Of a stretch of 34,341 bases of DNA, positions 1 to 8,410 are shown one piece after another. Below the pieces are notes generated by a model. That model saw nothing but the letters and a program-made list of their open reading frames with translations. It did no database searches and was not told the origin of the DNA. The translations under genes and the position numbers were made by a program. Where the stretch lies: contig CANEVO010000039.1 in assembly GCA_947442255.1 (NCBI GenBank), positions 1 to 34,341 of the forward strand, in the 5' to 3' direction. Numbering within the stretch: position 1 is the first letter of the stretch; each line of letters opens with the position of its first letter. Origin of the DNA: Opitutia bacterium (GTDB lineage Bacteria; Verrucomicrobiota; Verrucomicrobiae; Opitutales; Opitutaceae).

Positions 1-710
1 GAGACCGCACCGCTGAGCCGCAACAGAAGGCCGCGAACCGCGTTGGCGTTGTTGAAGCGCGGGACAGCGTTGGCCGCCGCCTGCGCGGTGGACACGGCGA
101 GTTTCGGAGAACTCGTGCTGCCCACGAAGCTCGGGGTGACGCGACCATCCGGCGCATATTCGATGTAGAAGGCGAGACCACCCGTCGCGCCGCCAAACGG
201 CTGGCCGTCGACGATGAGGCGGACGGCGGTGCGATTAACGAAGAGCGATATTGGGCCGGTCGCCGTGTTGAGATTCCAAGCAAAGTTACCGGTGGTGGTG
301 ATGCCGGCCGGCGGCACCACGAACACGCCGGCGGGGAGCGTAACGGGATGGCCCGCCGACGCCCACGTCGACTGAGTCGACCCGGCCGATACATCACGCA
401 CGACCTGCAGGTAACGGAGGTATTTGTCCGCCTCGCCGCCCGGAGGAGGCGAAGCATACACCAACAAGCGCGCCGTGCTGCCATGAAGTGCGGCTTGGGC
501 GCGCGTGGCGCCGACAAGGGAGACCAGGGAGTTCTGGGCTGAAATCAGTGCGGCGCCGTCGGAGCCACGTCCGGCAAGACCCGATCCCACTACGACAACG
601 AGCACGACGATCATCGACACGGCAACGAGCAGCTCCAGCAGCGTAAAGGCGCGGCGGGAATGAGAAGCGACTGGCATGGACGTGACTGGTGAAGAAACGA
701 CGGTCGTCAT
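1..710 (-). CDS. Prepilin-type pseudopilin, partial (runs off left edge)
   Basis: This is an open minus-strand frame of at least 236 residues with no stop before the window edge, so its C-terminus is missing. After about 20 residues it has a type III (prepilin) signal, RRAFTLLELLVAVSM, in which a basic stretch precedes the F-T-L-L-E cleavage and methylation site and a hydrophobic helix of about 20 residues. The protein should be cleaved by a prepilin peptidase and assembled into a type II secretion or type IV pilus-like fibre. The remainder resembles FimT/GspH-like minor pseudopilins only in general layout. The start ATG overlaps the stop of the upstream pseudopilin gene as ATGA, so the two are probably translationally coupled. 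A second in-frame ATG at 677 would give a shorter leader and is an alternative start. The exact role is unknown. Confidence 0.8.
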   Translation of the reverse strand, partial: MTTVVSSPVTSMPVASHSRRAFTLLELLVAVSMIVVLVVVVGSGLAGRGSDGAALISAQNSLVSLVGATRAQAALHGSTARLLVYASPPPGGEADKYLRYLQVVRDVSAGSTQSTWASAGHPVTLPAGVFVVPPAGITTTGNFAWNLNTATGPISLFVNRTAVRLIVDGQPFGGATGGLAFYIEYAPDGRVTPSFVGSTSSPKLAVSTAQAAANAVPRFNNANAVRGLLLRLSGAV

Positions 711-1474
711 TTCCAGCTCATGATGAGGTCGCTGCTGGTTGTCGCCCGGGGCGGGGCGCAGTAGAAAATGACACCGGCGCGAACCCCGGTGGTGCCGCTG
801 GGGAAATCAGCGGTCGTGCCCGACGTGTTCACCGTGATGGCCGCGCCGGTCGGATTGTCGGCCGGGCGGACGGTCGGCAGTGTGGTGTAGCCGTCGCCGG
901 ACGTGCCGCCGCCGAGGACGATCTTGCCGTCGAGATTCCGGTCCACGAGGACCACGATGTCGGTGTTGAAAAAGGCATCGCGGATGAAATTGAGCTGCGC
1001 CGACGTGGCCCGGCCAGCGGTGACATCCGCCTGGGTGACGAAGTCTGCGTCCGTGAACTGGATGAATTTGATCCGGCGGGTATTTTGCGCTTCCGGCGGA
1101 GGAGGATTGGGCTGTGCGCCGGGACGCAAAGCGGGGAGTTGGGTGATGCCGTCGCGGCGGGTGCCGACCATCGTGTCGTGGAAGCGGTGCAAGGCCGTCG
1201 CGGTGGTGGTGGCGCCACCGTTAACCTTATTTGTCGTATCGAACGTCGGGTAGTAACCGTACTCCTGCCGAAAGGCCTCGATGGCGGTGCCCCACTGACT
1301 GAACTGCGCGCGGGTTTTCGCCTTGTTGGCAGCGGCGCGGGCCGACGAAACGGTCGGAATCAGGATGGCGGCGAGGATGCCGATGATGGCAATGACCGTG
1401 AGGAGTTCGATCAGCGTGAAGGCTCCCCTATCGCGGGAAGGCCGATCGCTGGCAACGCGGAGCGGATTTTTCAT
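707..1474 (-). CDS. Prepilin-type pseudopilin (GspG-like)
   Basis: This 255-residue protein has a prepilin signal at about residues 17-40: basic residues, then GAFTLIELLTVIAIIGILAA. The conserved Glu at +5 and the hydrophobic stalk are typical of type II secretion and type IV pilin-like proteins. After the helix, residues about 45-75 (KAKTRAQFSQWGTAIEAFRQ, then a Tyr-rich YGYYPT) match the GspG-like pattern in which an extended alpha-1 helix leads to a 'Y..YP' turn. The C-terminal half is not recognisable by eye. The gene lies 3 bp after one pseudopilin gene and overlaps the next by 4 bp, so the three form one operon. No secretion ATPase, platform protein or peptidase is visible nearby. Its specific function is unknown. 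Confidence 0.85.
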   Translation of the reverse strand: MKNPLRVASDRPSRDRGAFTLIELLTVIAIIGILAAILIPTVSSARAAANKAKTRAQFSQWGTAIEAFRQEYGYYPTFDTTNKVNGGATTTATALHRFHDTMVGTRRDGITQLPALRPGAQPNPPPPEAQNTRRIKFIQFTDADFVTQADVTAGRATSAQLNFIRDAFFNTDIVVLVDRNLDGKIVLGGGTSGDGYTTLPTVRPADNPTGAAITVNTSGTTADFPSGTTGVRAGVIFYCAPPRATTSSDLIMSWK

Positions 1475-1477
1475 GTG

Positions 1478-2146
1478 TCAGGGATGCGCGTAAATATTGT
1501 CGGCGTTGTTGGTGGCTTGAGTAGCAAGCCGCACCCCGGTGTTCTGGTTGATCGGCACCGAGTGCGCTCCGTCTGGACCGGCCGAGTAAAGCACGTAGCC
1601 CGAGGACTGCCATGCGGCCGCGTTGCCCGGCCGCTTGTAGTAGTAGAGGTAACGATGCCCCCACGGATCGAGAAAACACACCCGCTCCTCCTGCTTGAAC
1701 GGCGGGCGGGGCGCGTTGGCGGTTACGACCTGAAACGTATTGCTGAGCGTGCCATTGAGCGTGAAGCGGCCGACCGCCACAAACGATGGACCGGCGAGAC
1801 GATCATCGGTCGATGCCATGCGCGTCGGACCGAAACCCCCGGTGAGGCAATTAAAGAGCTTCACCTGCGCCGTGCTCGCCGCCGGTGCTGCGGGAGGGTT
1901 GCCGGGGTCCAGGGGCGCCTGCGCAAAATTGCCCGTTTGCGGATAGTCGCCATACAACCGGCGGTAGTCCTCCAGTGCCGCGGATAGCGCCGCCAGTTCG
2001 GATTTGGTGCGCGCGATGTTAGCCCGCTGTTTGGCCCCGGTGACTCCCCCGAGGGCAATGGCGGAGAGGATCGCCACGATCGCCAGTACGGTGAGCAGTT
2101 CGATCAGGGTAAAGGCAGGCGTCCGGCCTGGGCGAAGCACGGGCAT
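1478..2146 (-). CDS. Prepilin-type pseudopilin (GspG-like), first gene of the pseudopilin operon
   Basis: From the ATG at 2146 this encodes about 222 residues. The prepilin signal begins within ten residues of the start (TPAFTLIELLTVLAIVAIL) and is followed by an alpha-1 helix with KSELAALSAALEDYRRLYGD and a 'YPQTGN' turn. Near the C-terminus, 'FLDPWGHRYLYYYKRPG' resembles the GspG DPWGxxYxY region, and 'YSAGPDG' matches the usual GspG end. This makes it the most GspG-like of the three. A longer frame starts at a TTG (2191), but that start would sit against the acs terminator and add a non-pilin-like leader, so the ATG at 2146 is preferred. The three genes probably build a pseudopilus or pilus-like surface structure. 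Confidence 0.85.
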   Translation of the reverse strand: MPVLRPGRTPAFTLIELLTVLAIVAILSAIALGGVTGAKQRANIARTKSELAALSAALEDYRRLYGDYPQTGNFAQAPLDPGNPPAAPAASTAQVKLFNCLTGGFGPTRMASTDDRLAGPSFVAVGRFTLNGTLSNTFQVVTANAPRPPFKQEERVCFLDPWGHRYLYYYKRPGNAAAWQSSGYVLYSAGPDGAHSVPINQNTGVRLATQATNNADNIYAHP

Positions 2147-2196
2147 GGAGGGGAGGACGACAGTGAAACTCGAAGGTCGCACCTGCGGCAACAGGT

Positions 2197-2230
2197 AAAA
2201 AAAGAGGGCGGGTCGCGATGACCCGCCCTC
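2197..2230 (-). terminator. Intrinsic terminator of acs
   Basis: There is a perfect 11-bp stem (GAGGGCGGGTC at 2204-2214 against GACCCGCCCTC at 2220-2230) with a 5-nt loop. On the minus strand it is followed directly by seven Ts (2203-2197). It lies 31 bp after the acs stop and 50 bp before the preferred start of the pseudopilin operon, so it should separate the two units. Confidence 0.9.
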
Positions 2231-2261
2231 GAAAGAAAAACACGGGCGATACCCGCGGGTT

Positions 2262-4220
2262 TTACTCTTCGGACTGCAAGGCGGCGATCACGGCAAAATC
2301 CTCCAGTGTGCTCGTGTCGCCCTTCACCTCGCCGCCGGCGGCGATGTCCTTGAGGATGCGGCGCATGATTTTTCCGCTTCGGGTCTTCGGCAGGCCCGCG
2401 GCAAAACGAATCGAGTCGGGCTTCGCAAGCGAACCGATCTCACGTCCGACGTGGGCGCGCAATTGCTCCTTCAATTCCTCAGTCGGCTGGATGCCGGATT
2501 TTACCGTGACGAACACCACCAATGCCTGCCCCTTGAGTTCGTCCGGCCGGCCCACCGCCGCCGCTTCGGCAACCGCAGGATGCGATACGAGCGCACTTTC
2601 AATTTCGGCAGTGCCGATGCGGTGGCCGGAGACGTTGAGCACGTCATCAATCCGACCGACGATCCAGAAGTAGCCGTCCTTGTCCTGCCGGGCGCCATCG
2701 CCGGTGAAGTAATAGTGCGGGTGCTCGGGAAATTCGCTGAAATATTGGCGTTTATAGCGATCATCGTCACCCCACAGCGTCCGCAGCATGGAAGGCCACG
2801 GCTGAGTGAGAACGAGTTTGCCCCCACTGTTGCGCGGGACCTCGTTGCCCTTGTCGTCGACGACTTTGGCGACGACACCGAAGAACGGCCGCGTTCCCGA
2901 TCCGGGGGTCGTGGCGGTGATACCGGGCAGCGGCGTGATCATGATCGAACCGGTTTCGGTCTGCCACCAAGTATCGACGATGGGGCAGCGTTTCTTGCCG
3001 ATCAGGGTGTGATACCACATCCACGCCTCAGGATTGATGGGTTCACCAACGGAGCCGAGGAGGCGCAACGAATCGAGCCGATGACGGAGGACATAATTAT
3101 CGCCCCAACGCATGAAAGCGCGGATAGCGGTCGGCGCGGTGTAGAGGATTGTGATCCCATGCCGGTCGATCATCTGCCAGAACCGGTCGGGCTCGGGCTG
3201 ATTGGGCGCGCCCTCATAAAGGAACACGGTGGAGCCATTCGAAAGCAGGCCATACACGACGTAGCTGTGGCCGGTGATCCAACCGATGTCGGCGGAGCAG
3301 AAATAGCGGTCGGTTTCCTTCAGATCGAAAACGTAGTGTGAGCTGAGTTTGCAGCCGAGCAGGTAGCCCGCGCTCGTGTGCAGAACGCCCTTCGGCTTTC
3401 CGGTCGACCCTGAGGTGTAGAGAATGAAAAGCGGGTGCTCGGAATCGAACGCCTTGGCCTTATGAGTATTCGGCGCGCCGCTCCAAGCCTCGTTCCACCA
3501 CACATCGCGGCCCTCGGTCATCTTGATCGGGTTGCCGCAACGCTTGACGACGAGCACAGTCTGCACCGTCGGAGTGTTTTCGACCGCTTTGTCGACGTTC
3601 GCTTTGAGTTCGATGATCTTGCCCCGGCGCCAGCCGCCGTCGGCCGTGATCACGAGTTTGGCCTTACAGTCATTGATACGGTCCTTGAGCGCTTCGGGGC
3701 TGAAACCGCCGAAAACAACGGTATGAATCGCGCCCACCCGCGCGCAGGCCAGCATGGCAATGACAGCCTCGGGGATCATGGGCATGTAGATCGCGACCCG
3801 GTCGCCCTCTCCCACTCCCAGATTGGCAAAAAAGTGCGCCATCCGGCACACATGGAAATGCAACTGCTTGTAAGTGATTGTCCTTACATCGCCCGGCTCA
3901 CCTTCGAAAATCAGGGCAGCCTTATTCTCGCGATGAGTGCCAAGGTGGCGATCGAGACAGTTTTCGGCCACATTGAGCTTACCGCCGACAAACCACTTCG
4001 CATGCGGCGGGCGCCAATCGAGCACCTTTTTGTAGGGCTTGCGCCACACAATATGTTCCTTGGCCTGTCGGTCCCAGAACTTTTCTGGGGAGTTGACAGA
4101 CTCTGAGTAGAGCCTTTTGTAAGCCGCATCACTCCCAAGATTAGCTTGGGCTTTGAACTCGGCCGAAGGCCTGAATTTCCGGTGCTCCCGGGATACTGAG
4201 GTAATCGTCTGGTCTGGCAC
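2262..4220 (-). CDS. acs: Acetyl-CoA synthetase (acetate--CoA ligase, AMP-forming)
   Basis: Acs activates acetate with ATP to acetyl-AMP and then forms acetyl-CoA, in the cytoplasm. The 652-residue length equals that of E. coli Acs. The ANL-superfamily P-loop [13 protein letters not shown] lies at about 268-280. The adenylation-domain motif [10 protein letters not shown] is present, and [16 protein letters not shown] with [13 protein letters not shown] mark the hinge and C-terminal domain. The C-terminal TRSGKIMRR carries the catalytic Lys (about K617) that is acetylated by Pat/AcuA-type enzymes in other bacteria. The start is GTG at 4220 and no Shine-Dalgarno sequence is visible. The gene is divergent from rho across about 100 bp and ends at a strong intrinsic terminator. 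Nothing is missing or odd. Confidence 0.97.
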   Translation of the reverse strand: MPDQTITSVSREHRKFRPSAEFKAQANLGSDAAYKRLYSESVNSPEKFWDRQAKEHIVWRKPYKKVLDWRPPHAKWFVGGKLNVAENCLDRHLGTHRENKAALIFEGEPGDVRTITYKQLHFHVCRMAHFFANLGVGEGDRVAIYMPMIPEAVIAMLACARVGAIHTVVFGGFSPEALKDRINDCKAKLVITADGGWRRGKIIELKANVDKAVENTPTVQTVLVVKRCGNPIKMTEGRDVWWNEAWSGAPNTHKAKAFDSEHPLFILYTSGSTGKPKGVLHTSAGYLLGCKLSSHYVFDLKETDRYFCSADIGWITGHSYVVYGLLSNGSTVFLYEGAPNQPEPDRFWQMIDRHGITILYTAPTAIRAFMRWGDNYVLRHRLDSLRLLGSVGEPINPEAWMWYHTLIGKKRCPIVDTWWQTETGSIMITPLPGITATTPGSGTRPFFGVVAKVVDDKGNEVPRNSGGKLVLTQPWPSMLRTLWGDDDRYKRQYFSEFPEHPHYYFTGDGARQDKDGYFWIVGRIDDVLNVSGHRIGTAEIESALVSHPAVAEAAAVGRPDELKGQALVVFVTVKSGIQPTEELKEQLRAHVGREIGSLAKPDSIRFAAGLPKTRSGKIMRRILKDIAAGGEVKGDTSTLEDFAVIAALQSEE

Positions 4221-4321
4221 GTGCGTGTCGGATTTAGGGTTAAAATTAGCGAACCACTGATCTTATCCTGCTGCGAGTTTCGAGCGTCAAGCGCGGGACG
4301 TGTTCTGCCCTCAATTACTGT

Positions 4322-5581
4322 ATGGAAAAGAAATCCTCGTCCGCCCCGGCGGACAGTTCCCTGACCGCCTCGGCTCCCATCGCCACCAACGCGCCTGCCG
4401 CCGCGGTGCCCCCGCCTGCCCCGACAGATAGCGGTGCTGCCGCATCCGCTCCGGCCCTCGTAGAAAATACCATCCGTGTCGAAGGAGTGCTCGATATTGA
4501 TATCCAGCGGGGTGGCAACGGCCAGCTGGTCGACGTGAGCCGCGGGAGCAAACGACGTCCTACGGATCCCTTTGTGCCAAAGGAGCTTATCCGGCGGTTC
4601 AAACTGCGATCCGGCTCCATGATCGGCGGCACCGCTTTCCCGCCGGACAGCCGCTTCCCGAACCCAAAAATGCGCTTTATCGAGACCGTGGATGGCGTGG
4701 CCCTCGAGGACCGGCGCGCAAAGTTCGAGTTCACGACCCTCACGACCATCTCCCCGAACCAGCACCTCAAGATGGAGAAGAAGGATGGACGGATGACGAC
4801 GCGTGCCGTCGACCTCTTCTGTCCGATCGGCAAGGGCACCCGTGGACTCATTGTCGCACCGCCGCGCACGGGCAAGACCACCCTCCTCCGCGACATGGCG
4901 TTGGGTGTGCTCGAAAACAATCCCGAGTGCCACGTCATGATTCTCCTGGTCGACGAACGCCCGGAGGAAGTCACCGATTTCCGCCGCAGCGTGACGGCCG
5001 CGGAAATCTGGGCGTCGTCGAACGACGAACAGATCGAGAATCACATTCGCATTGCCGACCTGTGCATCGAACGGGCCAAGCGGCTCGTGGAAACGGGCCG
5101 CGACGTGGTCCTCTTCGTCGATTCGATCACCCGCCTCTCCCGGGCGCACAACACGGCCCGCAATTCCGGCCGCACCGGTTCCGGCGGACTCGATGTTCGC
5201 GCGCTGGAGAAACCGCGCCAACTTTTTGCCACCGCTCGCAAGACGGAGGAAGGCGGTTCCCTGACCATCGTCGCCAGCGTGCTCGTGGAAACGGGCAGCC
5301 GCATGGACGACGTGATTTTCCAAGAGTTCAAGGGCACCGGTAACATGGAACTCGTGCTCGACCGCAAGTGCGCCGAGATGCGCCTGTGGCCGGCGATCAA
5401 TGTCGCCGCCAGCGGCACACGCAAAGAGGAACTGCTCATCGACGCGAAAACGCTCGAAGGCATTCATTTCTTCCGCCGTGCCCTGGTGCAGCAGAAAATC
5501 GAGGAAGCCTGCGAAACCATGATCGCCCGCCTCTCGAAGACCAAGACGAACGCCGAGTTCCTGAAGCTGATCGCCCGGTAA
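4322..5581 (+). CDS. rho: Transcription termination factor Rho
   Basis: Rho is the hexameric RNA-dependent ATPase that terminates transcription at C-rich, untranslated RNA. The protein has 419 residues. The primary RNA-binding (CSD/OB) domain spans about 50-125 and includes VEGVLDID and FVPKELIRRFKLRSG. The Walker A is PPRTGKT at 181-187, where many Rho proteins have PPKAGKT. Walker B is DVVLFVDSITRLSRAHN from 261, and the Q-loop region is about 287-302. The first 48 residues are an Ala/Pro/Ser-rich low-complexity tail in place of the usual Rho_N helical bundle. The gene is divergent from acs, and the leader before the ATG has no Shine-Dalgarno. The motifs leave little doubt about the identity. 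Confidence 0.97.
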   Translation: MEKKSSSAPADSSLTASAPIATNAPAAAVPPPAPTDSGAAASAPALVENTIRVEGVLDIDIQRGGNGQLVDVSRGSKRRPTDPFVPKELIRRFKLRSGSMIGGTAFPPDSRFPNPKMRFIETVDGVALEDRRAKFEFTTLTTISPNQHLKMEKKDGRMTTRAVDLFCPIGKGTRGLIVAPPRTGKTTLLRDMALGVLENNPECHVMILLVDERPEEVTDFRRSVTAAEIWASSNDEQIENHIRIADLCIERAKRLVETGRDVVLFVDSITRLSRAHNTARNSGRTGSGGLDVRALEKPRQLFATARKTEEGGSLTIVASVLVETGSRMDDVIFQEFKGTGNMELVLDRKCAEMRLWPAINVAASGTRKEELLIDAKTLEGIHFFRRALVQQKIEEACETMIARLSKTKTNAEFLKLIAR

Positions 5582-5724
5582 CGGCCGCCCGCGACTCTCA
5601 TCGTTTTTACTTTCCACCGCGGAACGGCTCAGCACCGGTCAACCGCCGTCGGGCACGCAGCCTTTCGCGGTCTCTCCCGACTGTCGCTCCACGGGATTCC
5701 GTTCCGCCGTTGGAAATTTCATCC

Positions 5725-6825
5725 GTGCCTCTCGCCACCGATCTCTTCGACTACGAGTTGCCATCCCATCTGGTGGCCCAGACTCCGTCGGCCCAACGGG
5801 ATCAATCGCGCCTGCTGGTGGTCGACCGGGCGAACCGCACGCTGACGCATCAGGTATTTTCCGATCTGCCGCAATTTCTGCGCGCGGGTGACACGCTGTT
5901 TCGCAACAATGCCGCGGTCCTGCCGGCCCGATTGCACGCGCAGCGTCCGACCGGCGGGAAGGTTGAGTGCTTTTTGCTCCGCCCCGCCAGTGATAAAAAT
6001 ATTTGGTCCTGCCTCGTAAAACCAGGCCGCAAGCTGCCAGTTGGTGCCACGTTTGCCCATCCGAGCCGTGCCTTTTCAGGTGAAGTCTTGGCAAAAGGAA
6101 ACGACGGCACAGTCGTGGTAAAATTCACGACCGGAGGAGGAGAAACGATTGCCGCCGTCGCCAACCGCCTCGGCGATGTGCCGCTCCCACCTTACATCGC
6201 GCGACACGACACAGCCGCCGCGGCCAATGCCGCCCAACGGGCAAGTGATTTGGACCGCTACCAAACCGTTTACGCCGATCAAGCGAGACAGGTGGCGGTC
6301 GCCGCGCCCACCGCGGGGTTGCATTTCACCGCGCAGTTGCTGGAGCGGCTCTCGGCCAGCGGAGTGCGAACCGCTGACGTAACGCTTCATGTCGGACTCG
6401 GCACCTTCAAACCGATCGAAGCCGCCACGATTGAGGAACACGTGATTCACCGCGAACTCTACGAGATTCCCCCGGACACCCAGCGGATGCTTTTTCCGCC
6501 CCGTGTTGGTCGCCGGATCGCGGTTGGGACGACGAGCGTCCGGACCATTGAAGATTTTCTGGCTCGTCACGGGACACCACTGCCGGACAGCGTTCTATGC
6601 TTCGGCGAGGCCGGGCTTTTCATCTATCCGCCTCGGATATTTCACGGAGTCGACGCGCTGATCACCAATTTTCACCAACCCCGCTCCACTCTGCTCTGCC
6701 TGGTGGCCGCGTTTTTGACGCCGGGCTCGATGGATGGAATTCAGTGGGTGCGCGAGATCTACCGGGAAGCGATCGCCCGAAATTACCGCTTCTTCAGCTA
6801 CGGCGACGCAATGTTCATCGTTTAA
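5725..6825 (+). CDS. queA: S-adenosylmethionine:tRNA ribosyltransferase-isomerase (queuosine synthesis)
   Basis: QueA transfers and isomerises the ribosyl part of SAM onto preQ1 in tRNA, giving epoxyqueuosine at wobble position 34. From the GTG at 5725 the protein has 366 residues (E. coli QueA has 356). Diagnostic stretches are FDYELPSHLVAQTP near the N-terminus, RDQSRLLVVDR, NAAVLPARL, GGKVECFLL, QVAVAAPTAGLHFT, HVGLGTFKPI, the VGTTSVRTIE block and the C-terminal NFHQPRSTLLCLVAAF. The frame stays open far upstream into rho, but that part is unlike QueA. The in-frame TTG at 5710 is the other plausible start. The gene follows rho in the same direction with a gap of about 140 bp. The other queuosine genes are not in the window. 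Confidence 0.95.
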   Translation: MPLATDLFDYELPSHLVAQTPSAQRDQSRLLVVDRANRTLTHQVFSDLPQFLRAGDTLFRNNAAVLPARLHAQRPTGGKVECFLLRPASDKNIWSCLVKPGRKLPVGATFAHPSRAFSGEVLAKGNDGTVVVKFTTGGGETIAAVANRLGDVPLPPYIARHDTAAAANAAQRASDLDRYQTVYADQARQVAVAAPTAGLHFTAQLLERLSASGVRTADVTLHVGLGTFKPIEAATIEEHVIHRELYEIPPDTQRMLFPPRVGRRIAVGTTSVRTIEDFLARHGTPLPDSVLCFGEAGLFIYPPRIFHGVDALITNFHQPRSTLLCLVAAFLTPGSMDGIQWVREIYREAIARNYRFFSYGDAMFIV

Positions 6826-6917
6826 GGCATGGCAGCCCGTCCCACTCCCATTGCCGCTGCCTCGAGGACCCAAGGCTGGCCTTTCATTTTCCCCACCGAG
6901 CTCCACACTCAAGCCAC

Positions 6918-7268
6918 ATGACCGCCGATGAACTCCAAACGCTCATAGAGGACGCCACTGCCGATTATGCGAGCGGCGACACCGATTCCGCATTGGATAA
7001 GCTCCGGCGTGCGACGGCGGACACGCCCGAGTCGTTCGAAGCCTGGCATGCGCTCGCCGAGGTCAATTTTTCGTTGCGGCACCTCGCTCCGGCACTGGCC
7101 GCTGCCGAGCGGGCCCATGCCCTGCGCCCGGGTGACCTTTTCATCAACACCACGCTCTCGCGAATCTGGATGGAGCGCGGCGACAAGGCGCGGGCCGAGC
7201 ATTTCGGCGCTCAGGCGAAAATCGGCAGCTGGAAAGAACAGTTGCAGAGTCCGGCCGACGACAAGTGA
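6918..7268 (+). CDS. Small tetratricopeptide-repeat protein
   Basis: This 116-residue soluble protein has no signal peptide or membrane segment. Two to three TPR-like helical hairpins are visible: residues about 15-45 (YASGDTDSALDKLRRATADT), 46-80 (AWHALAEVNFSLRHLAPALA, ALRPGD) and a weaker third at 85-105 (RIWMERGDKARAEHFGAQA). The spacing of small and large residues (W, A/G, Y/F, A, P) matches the 34-residue TPR consensus. TPRs mediate protein-protein contacts, and no partner can be named from sequence. The ATG lies 92 bp after queA behind a pyrimidine-rich leader without Shine-Dalgarno, and accA follows 100 bp later with its own promoter-like sequence. The open frame extends upstream into queA, but that part is a shadow. 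Confidence 0.7.
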   Translation: MTADELQTLIEDATADYASGDTDSALDKLRRATADTPESFEAWHALAEVNFSLRHLAPALAAAERAHALRPGDLFINTTLSRIWMERGDKARAEHFGAQAKIGSWKEQLQSPADDK

Positions 7269-7325
7269 CGGAGGCCCGGGCCTTCCCGGCGAGGATCCCG
7301 GTTGCGCGTTGAAGCCATATTACCG

Positions 7326-7367
7326 TGCCCGTTGACACGGTTCGCGGGCATTCCGTAACCTGCCCGC
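7326..7367 (+). promoter_or_regulatory. Candidate accA promoter with three TGCCCG half-sites
   Basis: TTGACA (7332-7337) is a perfect -35 hexamer, followed after 18 bp by a weak -10, TAACCT (7356-7361). Transcription would then start at about 7368, next to the accA ATG (7369), giving a nearly leaderless mRNA. Three half-sites, TGCCCG (7326-7331), CGGGCA (7345-7350) and TGCCCG (7361-7366), flank or overlap both hexamers. The last two form the inverted repeat GCGGGCA-N10-TGCCCGC. This could be a repressor operator or alternative hairpins. Confidence 0.45.
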
Positions 7368-7368
7368 A

Positions 7369-8349
7369 ATGGAAACGCCGGCCTACGTGTTGGAGTTCGA
7401 AAAACCGTTGCGCGAGCTCGTCAAAGAGCTCGATGAATTGCGCCAACGGTCGATTGAAACGAGTGTGGACGTGGCCACAGAGGTCCACGCCATCGAGGGC
7501 AAGATCGAGACGATGCAGCGTCAGATCTATGCGAACCTCACCCCGTGGCAGAAAGTGCTGATCGCCCGGCACCCGAAGCGGCCCTATGCGCTCGATTACA
7601 TTTCGACAATTTGCGAAAACTTCCAGGAACTGCACGGCGACCGGCAGTATAACGACGACCGCGCGATCATCGGCGGCACGGCCTTTTTCAACGGCCGCCC
7701 GGTGATGATTGTCGCGCAACAAAAGGGCCGCGATCCCAAGGAGAGAATCGCCAGGAATTTCGGCATGCCGCAGCCGGAAGGCTACCGTAAAGCCCTGCGC
7801 CTGTTTCGCATGGCGGAAAAATTCAGTTTGCCAGTCCTGACCTTTATCGACACGCCCGGCGCATTTCCAGGCGTGGAATCCGAAGCCCGGCACGTGTCCG
7901 AGGCGATCGCGGTCAATCTCCGCGAGATGGCCATCCTCCGCACTCCGTCGATCTCCATCGTGGTGGGCGAAGGCGGCTCCGGCGGAGCGCTTGGGATCGG
8001 CGTAACCGACCGCGTGCTGATGTTCGAAAACAGTTACTACTCGGTTATCACGCCGGAGGGCTGTGCGGCCATTCTCTGGAAGGACAGTGCGGCGGCGCCC
8101 AAGGCCGCGGCAGCGCTCAAGGTCAGCGCCGACCATCTTGAAAAGCTGGGCGTAATCGATGAAGTGATTCCCGAGCCATTCGGCGGCGCCCATAACGATC
8201 CGGCGCAGGCTGCCAGTGCGCTGAAATATGCCCTCAAAAAGCATCTCAACAACCTGCTTGGCATGGATTTAAACATTCTCGTGGAATTGCGTTACGAGCG
8301 TTATCGTCACCTCGGAGTTTACGAGGAGGCGGGTGCCATTCACTCGTAA
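7369..8349 (+). CDS. accA: Acetyl-CoA carboxylase carboxyltransferase, alpha subunit
   Basis: AccA pairs with AccD to move the carboxyl group from carboxybiotin-BCCP to acetyl-CoA, giving malonyl-CoA, the first committed step of fatty-acid synthesis. The protein has 326 residues (E. coli AccA has 319). Family features are the N-terminal helical segment LEFEKPLRELVKELDELRQ, LHGDRQYNDDRAIIGG, GMPQPEGYRKALRLFRMAEKF, PVLTFIDTPGAFPGV, and the crotonase-like GEGGSGGALGIGV followed by YYSVITPEGCAAILWKD. No accD or accBC is nearby, so the complex is encoded at scattered loci. The ATG at 7369 lies directly after a TTGACA-containing promoter-like sequence with inverted repeats, which could allow control separate from the upstream genes. 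Confidence 0.97.
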   Translation: METPAYVLEFEKPLRELVKELDELRQRSIETSVDVATEVHAIEGKIETMQRQIYANLTPWQKVLIARHPKRPYALDYISTICENFQELHGDRQYNDDRAIIGGTAFFNGRPVMIVAQQKGRDPKERIARNFGMPQPEGYRKALRLFRMAEKFSLPVLTFIDTPGAFPGVESEARHVSEAIAVNLREMAILRTPSISIVVGEGGSGGALGIGVTDRVLMFENSYYSVITPEGCAAILWKDSAAAPKAAAALKVSADHLEKLGVIDEVIPEPFGGAHNDPAQAASALKYALKKHLNNLLGMDLNILVELRYERYRHLGVYEEAGAIHS

Positions 8350-8410
8350 GCCGGCCGGTTCGAAACGGGGCCACCCCGTAAATATCACGAGGCGGTGCCG
8401 CCCGGCACCG

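Noticed and set aside
689..1987. 432-codon plus-strand frame opposite two pseudopilin genes
   Set aside because: It is antisense to two frames with clear prepilin signals; its composition is Arg/Gly-rich.
4215..4231. TGGCACG, resembling a sigma-54 -24 element, between acs and rho
   Set aside because: No GC doublet occurs at the required distance, and the sequence overlaps the acs start codon.
5368..5724. Upstream extension of queA overlapping rho
   Set aside because: The first 119 codons of the open frame are rho out of frame and unlike QueA; homology begins at about 5725.
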